In this document: positions 1-5,811 of the stretch, one piece after another
Layout: each line of letters opens with the position of its first letter
How positions within the stretch are numbered: position 1 is the stretch's first letter
Source: an uncultured Phascolarctobacterium sp.
GTDB lineage: Bacteria; Bacillota; Negativicutes; Acidaminococcales; Acidaminococcaceae
Assembly (NCBI GenBank): GCA_900551335.1
Contig: URVO01000091.1
Span: forward strand, 1 to 5,919
Reading direction: 5' to 3'
Length of the DNA: 5,919 nt
The notes under the pieces: model-generated
Told to the model about the DNA's origin: nothing
What the model saw: the letters and a program-made list of their open reading frames with translations, nothing else
Database searches by the model: none
Made by a program: the position numbers and the translations under genes

Positions 1-1
1 C

Positions 2-838
2 TTGAAAAATTAAATTTACAACAGCACAGGGATTGTAAACATGATAAGCACCCAAAAGATAACCATCATACCAACGCTTCACTTCTCGAAAATCCTTCTG
101 ATATTCCGCGCAGATGTCTTGTACCTCTGCTTCTGTAAAGCCAATATACTGCGCCATATTTCCGGGATTGAGCATGGTATACTCCAAGAAATTGTTTAGC
201 GCAGACTGCGTTTTATATTTTTTGATAGGCAGTATACCGGTCAGATATGCTAAAGCAATATATCTGGTCGGCTCTGTTCCCTTAAATAAGCCACGCAAAA
301 AATTAATATACTCTTCCTGAACAATTTTATTAGCAGCTTCATCTCTGATGAGTACGTCCCACTCATCTATGATAATAACAAACCTATTGCCAGTGGCAGT
401 ATTAATATCTGAAAGAGCAGCTGCAACATTATGCGCATCTGCCGAAATTGCAGCACCATACACATCACGCAGCTCTTTCAGGATACTTTTGGAGATAAAT
501 TCTACAGTTTTTTCCGCAGCGCCTGCCATCATCAGACACCATTGCACATCGAAGTGAATGACATCGTATTTATTCAAATGCTCAGCATAAGCAGCGTCCT
601 TCGCGATAGACAGGTTAGCAAAAAGCTTTTCCGACTGGCAGCCCTTGCTATAGTATGCAGTCAGCATATTTGCTGTAATTGACTTGCCGAAGCGACGCGG
701 ACGACTGTTGCAGATAAAAGCCTGCTGCGTTCCCAGAACACTATTCGTGAATGCTATTAATCCTGTTTTATCAATATAAATTTGTGAATTAATCGCCGTT
801 TGAAACGCACTATTATCAGGGTTTAAAAATTTACCCAT
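2..838 (-). CDS. AAA-ATPase-like protein (PF09820 type), N-terminal 279 residues, 3' end outside window
   Basis: The frame is open from an ATG at 838 to the window edge with no stop (279 codons). The motif order is that of the AAA-ATPase-like family usually followed by a PD-(D/E)XK-like DUF1703 domain, which here would lie beyond the edge. It has YIDKT near residues 21-25, the family's modified Walker A (RPRRFGKS, 46-53), Walker B (VIIIDEWD, 154-161), LAYLTGILPIKKY (196-208) with SALNNFLEYTML (212-223), then GFTEAEV (233-239), RWYDGY (255-260) and VYNP (267-270). Full-length members are roughly 500-600 residues, so about half is present. The start is firm: an in-frame TGA (845-847) lies just upstream, and an AGGTGA ribosome site (845-850) sits 6 bases before the ATG. 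The gene begins 34 bases after nth with no terminator between, so read-through is possible. Sampled stretches are about 32-48% GC against 53-62% in nth and the kinase gene, suggesting transfer. The family's function is poorly defined; a nuclease or defence role would be inference. Confidence 0.88.
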   Translation of the reverse strand, partial: MGKFLNPDNSAFQTAINSQIYIDKTGLIAFTNSVLGTQQAFICNSRPRRFGKSITANMLTAYYSKGCQSEKLFANLSIAKDAAYAEHLNKYDVIHFDVQWCLMMAGAAEKTVEFISKSILKELRDVYGAAISADAHNVAAALSDINTATGNRFVIIIDEWDVLIRDEAANKIVQEEYINFLRGLFKGTEPTRYIALAYLTGILPIKKYKTQSALNNFLEYTMLNPGNMAQYIGFTEAEVQDICAEYQKDFREVKRWYDGYLLGAYHVYNPCAVVNLIFQ

Positions 839-844
839 CGGCTC

Positions 845-850
845 TCACCT
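845..850 (-). promoter_or_regulatory. Ribosome binding site of the AAA-ATPase-like gene
   Basis: AGGTGA on the minus strand sits 6 bases before the ATG at 838. It contains the TGA that closes the frame upstream, so it fixes this start as the only plausible one. Confidence 0.75.
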
Positions 851-872
851 CTCGTCCGACTCTTCTCTCGCC

Positions 873-1511
873 TCAGTCAAAATTTTTCTCTTTAAACGGA
901 CATTCCTCAACGACCACACAGCCGCGGCACAGCGGCTTGCGTGCCTTGCAGATTTTGCGTCCATGCCAGATGAACCAGTGATGAGCGTCGCTCCACTTTT
1001 CCTTCGGGATGAGCTTCTCCAGCTCCTTCTCCGTCGTCAGCGGATCCTTGCCCTTCGCCAGCTCCAGCCTGTGCGACACGCGGAACACATGCGTATCCAC
1101 CGCCAGCGCCGGCACATTATAAATAATGCTGGCAATGACGTTCGCCGTCTTCTGCCCCACGCCCGGCAGCTCCATGAGCGTCTTGATATCGCTGGGGATT
1201 TCGCTGTTGAAGCGCTCCACCAGCATATGACAGGTGCCCAAAAGATTCTTCGCCTTCGCATGGTACAGGCCACAGTCACGAATCTCCGCCTCCATCTCCT
1301 CCTGCGTCAGGCGGCCCATCTTCTCCGGCGTATTCAGCCGCGGAAAAAGCCGTGCCGTAATCACGTTCACGCGCTCGTCCGTGCATTGCGCCGACAAAAT
1401 GACAGCCACCAGCAGCTCGAAGGGAGAATTATAATTGAGCGCCGTCTTCGTGCCCTTATAGGTTTCCTCTAATTTAGCGAGAATCGCCTCTCGCTGAGCC
1501 TTGCGCAGCAT
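873..1511 (-). CDS. nth: Endonuclease III (DNA glycosylase/AP lyase)
   Basis: This 212-residue protein matches the usual length of bacterial endonuclease III, the bifunctional enzyme that removes oxidised pyrimidines and cleaves the abasic site by beta-elimination in base excision repair. Visible hallmarks are the N-terminal SAQCTD segment (40-45), the helix-hairpin-helix LPGVGQKTA (115-123) carrying catalytic lysine K121 (K120 in E. coli), and VDTHV (138-142) with catalytic aspartate D139 (D138 in E. coli). At the C-terminus is the [4Fe-4S] cluster motif C-X6-C-X2-C-X5-C at C188, C195, C198 and C204. All key residues are present, so it should be active. Its ATG shares one base with the TAA stop of the DUF711 gene (TAATG), and an AAGGAG site lies 12 bases upstream inside that gene. 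This points to co-transcription and translational coupling. A MutY reading is unlikely because the lysine and the short length fit Nth. Confidence 0.97.
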   Translation of the reverse strand: MLRKAQREAILAKLEETYKGTKTALNYNSPFELLVAVILSAQCTDERVNVITARLFPRLNTPEKMGRLTQEEMEAEIRDCGLYHAKAKNLLGTCHMLVERFNSEIPSDIKTLMELPGVGQKTANVIASIIYNVPALAVDTHVFRVSHRLELAKGKDPLTTEKELEKLIPKEKWSDAHHWFIWHGRKICKARKPLCRGCVVVEECPFKEKNFD

Positions 1512-2872
1512 TAGTTAGTCAGGCTCCTTACCGGCGCCGGAATACGTCCGCCGCGGTTAATGAATTTTTCTGCGCTGAACTTCTTCACAGCCAGAATGGG
1601 GGCATAACCTAAGAGGCCGCCAAACTCAACCTGCTCGCCAACGCCCTTGCCAGGTACGGGGATAAGACGTACAGCAGTCGTTTTATTATTTATCATGCCG
1701 ATAGCAGCCTCATCCGCAATAATCGCAGAAATAGTTGCTGCCGTCGTGTCGCCGGGGATAGCAATCATATCCAGACCTACGGAGCAAACGCAGGTCATTG
1801 CCTCGAGCTTCTCCAAGCACAGAGCGCCGCGCTCAACCGCAGCAATCATGCCCGCGTCCTCGCTGACAGGAATAAACGCGCCGCTCAGACCGCCAACATA
1901 ACTAGATGCCATCAGGCCGCCCTTCTTTACAGCGTCGTTGAGCATAGCCAGCGTTGCCGTCGTACCAGGGCCGCCGCAGCTTTCCAGACCGATTTCCTCA
2001 AGAATATGCGCCACGCTGTCGCCAATCGCCGGAGTCGGTGCCAAGGACAGGTCGATGATACCGAACTGCGTATTCAGGCGGCGTGCTGCCTCCTGCGCTA
2101 CGAGCTGACCAACGCGCGTAATCTTGAACGCCGTCTTTTTAATCGTTTCCGCAACCATGCCGATGTCGCCATCCGGCACCTGCTCCAAAGCGTATTTAAC
2201 TACGCCAGGGCCGCTGACACCGACGTTGATAACGCTCTCCGGCTCGGTAACGCCGTGGAAGGCGCCTGCCATAAACGGATTGTCGGGTACAGCGTTGCAG
2301 AACACAACGAGCTTAGCGCAGCCAATCGCATCACGGTCAGCAGTGCGTGCAGCCGTCGCCTTGACAACCTCGCCCATCTGCTTTACTGCGTCCATGTTGA
2401 TGCCGCACTTCGTCGAGCCAACGCTGACGGAGGAGCAGACAATGTCGGTAACTGCCAAAGCCTCAGGAATAGAAGCGATAAGATTGCGGTCGCCCTTCGT
2501 ATAGCCCTTGTCAACCAGCGCCGAGAAGCCGCCGATAAAGTTTACGCCGACCTCCTTGCCTGCCTTGTCCAAAGCCTGCGCCAGCGGCACATAATCAGCG
2601 CTGTCACAGCTTTCGCCAACCATAGAAATCGGCGTTACGGAAATACGCTTGTTGATGATAGGCACGCCCATCTCCACCTCGATATCCTCGCCGGTTTTTA
2701 CCAGATGCTCTGCCTTCTGGCAGATTTTGTCATAAATTTTTTGCGCTGTAACCTTGATATCCGGATGACCACAATCACGCAGACTGATGCCCATCGTAAT
2801 CGTGCGCACATCCAGCTTATTTTCGGTAATCATGCGCGTAGTTTCTAAAATATCCTCACTATTGAACAGCAT
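1511..2872 (-). CDS. DUF711/UPF0210 'PFL family' protein of unknown function
   Basis: This 453-residue protein is recognised as the conserved UPF0210/DUF711 family, often labelled 'PFL family protein'. Characteristic segments are [13 protein letters not shown] (23-35), [12 protein letters not shown] (75-86), [14 protein letters not shown] (110-123), [14 protein letters not shown] (216-229), the glycine-rich [14 protein letters not shown] (298-311), SEDAGMIAA (337-345), and [13 protein letters not shown] (364-376). The length is normal for the family. I see no RVxGY glycyl-radical motif of pyruvate formate-lyase, so the 'PFL' label should not be taken as enzyme activity. There is no signal peptide or membrane segment, so it is probably cytoplasmic. 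It follows the ACT-domain gene by 9 bases, with AGGAGG 5 bases before its ATG, and its stop overlaps the nth start. Pairing with an ACT-domain protein is typical of the family and suggests ligand-responsive control or a complex, but the reaction is unknown. Confidence 0.95.
   Translation of the reverse strand: MLFNSEDILETTRMITENKLDVRTITMGISLRDCGHPDIKVTAQKIYDKICQKAEHLVKTGEDIEVEMGVPIINKRISVTPISMVGESCDSADYVPLAQALDKAGKEVGVNFIGGFSALVDKGYTKGDRNLIASIPEALAVTDIVCSSVSVGSTKCGINMDAVKQMGEVVKATAARTADRDAIGCAKLVVFCNAVPDNPFMAGAFHGVTEPESVINVGVSGPGVVKYALEQVPDGDIGMVAETIKKTAFKITRVGQLVAQEAARRLNTQFGIIDLSLAPTPAIGDSVAHILEEIGLESCGGPGTTATLAMLNDAVKKGGLMASSYVGGLSGAFIPVSEDAGMIAAVERGALCLEKLEAMTCVCSVGLDMIAIPGDTTAATISAIIADEAAIGMINNKTTAVRLIPVPGKGVGEQVEFGGLLGYAPILAVKKFSAEKFINRGGRIPAPVRSLTN
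1524..1529 (-). promoter_or_regulatory. Ribosome binding site of nth, inside the DUF711 gene
   Basis: AAGGAG on the minus strand lies 12 bases before the nth ATG, within the last codons of the upstream gene. The spacing is somewhat long, which fits initiation helped by ribosomes terminating at the overlapping TAATG. Confidence 0.55.
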
Positions 2873-2877
2873 AGCAG

Positions 2878-2883
2878 CCTCCT
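2878..2883 (-). promoter_or_regulatory. Ribosome binding site of the DUF711 gene, overlapping the ACT gene stop
   Basis: AGGAGG lies 5 bases before the ATG at 2872. Its first two bases are the last two of the TAG stop of the ACT gene (2882-2884), so termination of one frame takes place on the ribosome site of the next. Confidence 0.85.
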
Positions 2884-3151
2884 ATATACGATGCATAGCG
2901 GTAAAGATTTCTTCACTTTGCAGGCGGATTTCTACGCCAATCTCCTTGCCCAGCTCAGCCATAGTGCTGCGTGCTGCAGCCAAGGTGACATTAGCCTTTT
3001 CCATGTCTGCAATCAGCACCATGTTAAAAAAGCCCTGCATAATATTTTGGTTAATGTTGATGATATTGATGTTCATATCAGCTAAAGCATTGCTGACCTT
3101 TGCAGTAATGCCAACCTTATCTTCGCCTACAATAGTTAATACAACTCGCAT
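2882..3151 (-). CDS. ACT domain-containing protein, UPF0237 family
   Basis: This 89-residue protein is a single ACT domain (beta-alpha-beta-beta-alpha-beta fold) covering nearly its whole length. The opening strand MRVVLTIVGEDKVGI (1-15) has the Gly-Asp-X-X-Gly-Ile turn typical of ACT domains. An amphipathic helix with KVSNALAD (18-25) follows, then strands ININIININQNI (26-37) and FFNMVLIADM (41-50), a second helix (54-71) and a final strand. It matches the short UPF0237 family, related to the regulatory glycine-cleavage repressor type. ACT domains usually bind amino acids or other small ligands, typically as dimers. The ligand here is unknown. It is first in an ACT-DUF711-nth operon and lies 9 bases before DUF711, so it may be that protein's regulatory partner. 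The ATG at 3151 has AAGGGGG 8 bases upstream, a Shine-Dalgarno variant pairing partly through G-U wobble. Confidence 0.94.
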   Translation of the reverse strand: MRVVLTIVGEDKVGITAKVSNALADMNINIININQNIMQGFFNMVLIADMEKANVTLAAARSTMAELGKEIGVEIRLQSEEIFTAMHRI

Positions 3152-3159
3152 TCTTGCGT

Positions 3160-3166
3160 CCCCCTT
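3160..3166 (-). promoter_or_regulatory. Ribosome binding site of the ACT-domain gene
   Basis: AAGGGGG lies 8 bases before the ATG at 3151. It differs from AAGGAGG at one base that can still form a G-U wobble with 16S rRNA. Confidence 0.6.
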
Positions 3167-3179
3167 ACTTTTTTATAGC

Positions 3180-3215
3180 AAAAGCAGCACCTGAACCGTT
3201 CAAAGTGCTGCTTTT
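3180..3215 (-). repeat. Perfect 11-bp inverted repeat in the leader of the ACT-DUF711-nth operon
   Basis: AAAAGCAGCAC (3180-3190) and GTGCTGCTTTT (3205-3215) are exact reverse complements. The loop can extend the stem with TGAA (3192-3195) pairing TTCA (3199-3202). On the minus strand it sits at or just after the predicted transcription start, so it could form a hairpin at the mRNA 5' end. Read on the plus strand the hairpin is followed by TATTTTAT, so a terminator against antisense transcription is another reading. Confidence 0.7.
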
Positions 3216-3249
3216 ATTTTATCATATATTTGCATCCTTGTCTTGTATA
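3216..3249 (-). promoter_or_regulatory. Candidate promoter of the ACT-DUF711-nth operon
   Basis: Two overlapping sigma-70-type arrangements are visible on the minus strand. One is AAGACA (3239-3244), 17 bases, TAAAAT (3216-3221). The other is TATACA (3244-3249), 17 bases, TATGAT (3221-3226). Each has a 4/6 match at -35 and 5/6 at -10. The site lies downstream of the kinase terminator and upstream of the ACT gene, where an operon promoter is expected. I cannot decide between the two. Confidence 0.55.
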
Positions 3250-3255
3250 CATAAG

Positions 3256-3285
3256 CAAAAAGAGGACGGCGCCTGACCGTCCTCT
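3256..3285 (-). terminator. Rho-independent terminator of the response regulator-kinase operon
   Basis: On the minus strand AGAGGACGG (3277-3285) and CCGTCCTCT (3261-3269) form a perfect 9-bp GC-rich stem with a 7-base loop. TTTT (3257-3260) follows directly, continuing the stem's last T. It begins 9 bases after the kinase stop (3295-3297), and the plus strand has no comparable T run, so it acts on minus-strand transcripts. Confidence 0.9.
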
Positions 3286-3294
3286 GTAAAGCTG

Positions 3295-4992
3295 CTATAC
3301 CTTGGTTAAAGGCTGAGAGCTATCTGCCACACCCTCGCGCGGGAATTTCATAATAAACTCCGAGCCCTTGCCTGCACTGCTGAGCACGCGGATAGTGCCG
3401 CCATGGAAGAGCACGCCGTGCTTAACAATGCTAAGCCCCAATCCCGTGCCGTCAATCGCCTTATGGCGGCTACGGTCAACGCGATAGAAGCGTTCAAAAA
3501 TATGCGGCAGCTCATTAGCGGCAATGCCGATGCCTGTATCAATAACGCTCACCGTCAGCTTGCTCGCCGTCTCGCCCAAGCGCAGCGTCACACTGCCGCC
3601 CTTATGATTGTACTTTAAGCCATTATCAAGCAGATTGAAGAAAATTTCCTCCATCAGTGAAGGAATACCCAGCAGCTTCAGCTTGCCGCTGCTGTTATCC
3701 TCCAGCACCAGCTCCACGCCAAGCCCCTCCGCCTTATCCTTCAGCCGTGCCAGCGCACTTTGCGCCACATCCTGCAACACAAACTCCTCCAGCATATCAT
3801 GACGCAGCTCGTCAAGCTTCGACAGCTTGATAATATCGTCAATCAGACGCAAAAGATTATGCGCCTCATCATTGATTTTTTGCAAAAAGCGCTTCGTATC
3901 CTCCGGCTTTACAAGGCCGCTGAGCATAATCTCCGAATAGCCCAGCACCGACTGCAGCGGCGTCTTCAGCTCATGCGATACGTTCGCAGAGAACTCGCGG
4001 CGCAGCTTCTCCGACGCAGCTCGTGCCGTCACGTCCATCATCAGCAGCACAAAGCCCTTATCCGCAATACGGCTGCCGTTGAACTGATAGTACGTGCTGC
4101 CACGGTTCACAACAAGGCGCCCCTTGCCGTTCAGCTCAATCTGCTCTAAAAGCAAGTACATCTCCTCGCTCTTATCCAAATCCGTAATGCGCTTGCCCAA
4201 AACGCTCTGCTTATCCATGCCCATATATTTCAGCGCGCTCTTATTGATAGACACAACCTCCCACTCCGGGTTCAAGAACAGCATGCCCTCATCCATATTG
4301 TTTGTCAAGGCCTTCAGCTCCTGCTTCTTGCTCTTATAGCGGCGCATCTCGCGCTCCAGCTTCTTCTGCTGCAGGACAAAGCGCTCCACAATCGGCTGCA
4401 GCTCAGGATATACCACAGTCTCTGCCGAGGGCTGCTCAAGATTCAGCTCCTCCAGCGGCTGCAGCACGCAGCGCGTAATTTTGCGTGCAGCAAACAACGC
4501 ACCGCCCAGCACCAGCACTGCCAGCAGCACAAAATAGAACACCAGCAGCTTCACCTGATGAAAAACAGCCTCATTCGTGCGTGACATACGCAGCACATTG
4601 CCGTCAGGCAACGCCACCGCATAATACAAAACGCGTCTGCCCAAGGTTTCGGAGGCACGCTGGCTGCGGCCTTCGCCCTGCGCCATCGCCTCACGCACCT
4701 CTTCGCGCTCGAGATGGTTCTCCATCGACGATTTATCGGCATAATTATCATAAAGAGCATGGCCGTCCGGCGCAATCAGCGTCACCCTGTCCTGCAGTTG
4801 CAGGCGCTTGAGATGGCTGGCAGGAATGCGTCCGTCCGGCTCTGCCACAATCAAAAGCATTGCCTCACGCTTGAGGCTGTCATAGCTTTCGTGCGTAATA
4901 TAGCTATACGAAAGCCAGCAAAACAGCACGAGCAGCAGCCCTACCGCCAAGCTCGTGAGCAGAAGAATGCTGCGGAACAGCTTCTGCTTCAT
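3295..4992 (-). CDS. PhoR-like membrane sensor histidine kinase with PAS domain
   Basis: This 565-residue protein has the PhoR/WalK-type layout. Transmembrane segment 1 (about 7-30) is followed by an extracytoplasmic sensor region (about 31-147) with the PhoR-like pattern RVTLIAPDG and SMENHLEREEV. Transmembrane segment 2 (about 148-168) leads into a short, degenerate HAMP-like linker, a coiled-coil stretch (about 197-232), and a PAS domain (about 226-325, NMDEGMLFLN). The dimerisation/phosphoacceptor motif is FSANVSHELKTPL with H340. The ATPase domain shows the N box NLLDNGLKY (453-461), G1 DTGIGI (485-490), F box FERFYRVD (499-506) and G2 GTGLGLSIV (515-523). All catalytic motifs are intact. 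It would autophosphorylate H340 and pass phosphate to the response regulator encoded just upstream, whose stop overlaps its start by four bases (ATGA). Its own ribosome site is weak, so translation probably depends on coupling. The signal is unknown; PhoR (phosphate) is a guess from architecture, with no pst genes in view. Confidence 0.96.
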   Translation of the reverse strand: MKQKLFRSILLLTSLAVGLLLVLFCWLSYSYITHESYDSLKREAMLLIVAEPDGRIPASHLKRLQLQDRVTLIAPDGHALYDNYADKSSMENHLEREEVREAMAQGEGRSQRASETLGRRVLYYAVALPDGNVLRMSRTNEAVFHQVKLLVFYFVLLAVLVLGGALFAARKITRCVLQPLEELNLEQPSAETVVYPELQPIVERFVLQQKKLEREMRRYKSKKQELKALTNNMDEGMLFLNPEWEVVSINKSALKYMGMDKQSVLGKRITDLDKSEEMYLLLEQIELNGKGRLVVNRGSTYYQFNGSRIADKGFVLLMMDVTARAASEKLRREFSANVSHELKTPLQSVLGYSEIMLSGLVKPEDTKRFLQKINDEAHNLLRLIDDIIKLSKLDELRHDMLEEFVLQDVAQSALARLKDKAEGLGVELVLEDNSSGKLKLLGIPSLMEEIFFNLLDNGLKYNHKGGSVTLRLGETASKLTVSVIDTGIGIAANELPHIFERFYRVDRSRHKAIDGTGLGLSIVKHGVLFHGGTIRVLSSAGKGSEFIMKFPREGVADSSQPLTKV

Positions 4993-5675
4993 TTCTCTGC
5001 CGCCATTCTGTAGCCCACGCCACGAATAGTTTCAATCAGCTCGCCGGCCTCGCCCAGCTTTTGGCGCAGAGTACGGATATGTACATCAACGGTACGGGTT
5101 TCACCGCTGAATTCATAACCCCAGATATCGTTAAGCAGCTTATCGCGCGAAAACACAATGCCCGGATGCTGCAAAAACTTGCGCAGCAGCTCGTATTCCT
5201 TCAGCGTCAGCACGACCGCCTCGCCGCCCACGCGCACCTGATGCTCCAGCTCATGCACCTCCAGCGTGCCGCGGCGGATAAGGCCATCGTCTGCTTTTGC
5301 AGGCTGCTGCGACGCGCAGCGGCGCAGCACAGCCTTAATGCGTGCCACCATCTCCAGCATACCGAAGGGCTTGGCGATATAATCATCAGCACCGCCGTCC
5401 AAGCCCTTCACCTTGTCATACTCCGAACCCTTCGCCGTCGCCATAATCACAGGAATAGACGCATAGCGCTTGTCTGCACGCAGACGCGCCAGAATGCTCA
5501 TGCCGTCCTCGTCCGGCAGCATGATATCCAGCACAATCAGCTCCGGGATATGCTGCTCCAGCAGCGCAAACAGCTCCTTACCGCTCGCACAGCCCTCTGC
5601 CTCCATGCCCACGGACTGCAATGTATATACCTCAAGCTCACAGATATTCTGCTCATCTTCAACGCAAATAATCAT
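4989..5675 (-). CDS. OmpR/PhoB-family response regulator
   Basis: The protein has 228 residues from the ATG at 5675. The receiver domain (about 1-115) has the acidic cluster E6-D7-E8, phosphoacceptor D50 in VLDIMLPDEDG, T80 in MATAKG and K102 in AKPF. The C-terminal winged-helix DNA-binding domain (about 130-228) shows LTLKEYELL (156-164), the recognition-helix region RTVDVHIRTLRQKLG (194-208) and RGVGYR (218-223). Length and motifs are standard for PhoB/PhoP/WalR-type regulators. The frame also allows a GTG at 5684 and an ATG at 5681. I prefer 5675 because GAGGTG (5682-5687) is then a ribosome site 6 bases upstream, whereas the GTG is part of that site, and MIICVEDEQ is the usual N-terminus. 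It is first in the operon and is translationally coupled to the histidine kinase, its expected phosphodonor. A repeat with 11-base period upstream may be its own binding site. Confidence 0.96.
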   Translation of the reverse strand: MIICVEDEQNICELEVYTLQSVGMEAEGCASGKELFALLEQHIPELIVLDIMLPDEDGMSILARLRADKRYASIPVIMATAKGSEYDKVKGLDGGADDYIAKPFGMLEMVARIKAVLRRCASQQPAKADDGLIRRGTLEVHELEHQVRVGGEAVVLTLKEYELLRKFLQHPGIVFSRDKLLNDIWGYEFSGETRTVDVHIRTLRQKLGEAGELIETIRGVGYRMAAEK

Positions 5676-5681
5676 GACCAT

Positions 5682-5687
5682 CACCTC
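5682..5687 (-). promoter_or_regulatory. Ribosome binding site deciding the response regulator start
   Basis: GAGGTG lies 6 bases before the ATG at 5675. It contains the alternative GTG start (5682-5684) and is too close to the ATG at 5681, so it supports the start at 5675. Confidence 0.7.
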
Positions 5688-5705
5688 GTCTTATTTCTTG
5701 CTTTA

Positions 5706-5734
5706 ATTATATCTAAAAAACAAGAAAATGTACT
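5706..5734 (-). promoter_or_regulatory. Candidate promoter of the response regulator-kinase operon
   Basis: On the minus strand there is a perfect -10, TATAAT (5706-5711). At 17 bases the -35 position reads AGTACA (5729-5734), only 3/6 to consensus. A strong -10 with a poor -35 suits a promoter that needs an activator, and the repeat at 5724-5751 lies where one would bind. The predicted transcription start is near 5699, about 24 bases before the ATG. Confidence 0.65.
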
Positions 5735-5751
5735 GTAAAATTTGCGTAAAA
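5724..5751 (-). promoter_or_regulatory. Possible Pho-box-like direct repeat (11-base period)
   Basis: On the minus strand TTTTACG (5745-5751) recurs as TTTTACA (5734-5740) exactly 11 bases on. A weaker third copy, ATTTTC (5724-5729), follows after another 11 bases. PhoB/PhoP-type regulators bind direct repeats with this period, with TTTACA/TTAACA-like units in Firmicutes, overlapping or upstream of a poor -35. Its place before the regulator's own -10 suggests autoregulation. In such AT-rich DNA chance repeats are common. Confidence 0.4.
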
Positions 5752-5757
5752 ATATAT

Positions 5758-5804
5758 AAAAAGCAAGCCCACGGCCTTACCGTCAGGTAAAGGCGTGAGC
5801 CTGC
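5758..5804 (-). terminator. Rho-independent terminator of the gene entering from the right edge
   Basis: A long imperfect hairpin spans 5763-5804 with loop GTCA (5782-5785) on the plus strand. The inner arms are TTACC and GGTAA, then GCC/GGC, then CAC/GTG and an outer stem. The two outer mismatches become G-U pairs only in the minus-strand RNA, where the stem is followed by TTTTT (5758-5762) and more A/T. It starts 7 bases after the stop at 5812-5814, as expected for the terminator of that gene, and it separates that gene from the two-component operon. Confidence 0.88.
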
Positions 5805-5811
5805 GAAACGT

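Noticed and set aside
114..682. Three short plus-strand frames at the left edge
   Set aside because: All lie opposite the open AAA-ATPase-like frame, which carries a coherent series of family motifs across the same region.
963..1472. 169-codon open frame on the plus strand opposite nth
   Set aside because: It is a shadow of a complete endonuclease III gene with all catalytic residues; its Leu/Arg/His-rich content is an artefact of the reverse strand.
2006..2848. 280-codon open frame on the plus strand opposite the DUF711 gene
   Set aside because: It is antisense to a well-recognised conserved protein, its translation is rich in Arg, Asn, His and Ala as typical of reverse-strand shadows, and no ribosome site or family motif is visible.
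1511..2872. Pyruvate formate-lyase activity for the 'PFL family' protein
   Set aside because: No glycyl-radical RVxGY motif is present and the protein is far shorter than pyruvate formate-lyase, so the family name is not evidence of that reaction.
3180..3220. Hairpin plus TATTTTAT read as a plus-strand terminator
   Set aside because: There is no plus-strand gene upstream for it to end. It was kept as a leader inverted repeat, with the antisense terminator reading noted as an alternative.
5061..5738. 225-codon open frame on the plus strand opposite the response regulator
   Set aside because: It lies antisense to an intact OmpR-family gene and covers its promoter. The His/Gln/Leu-rich translation matches no family I recognise.
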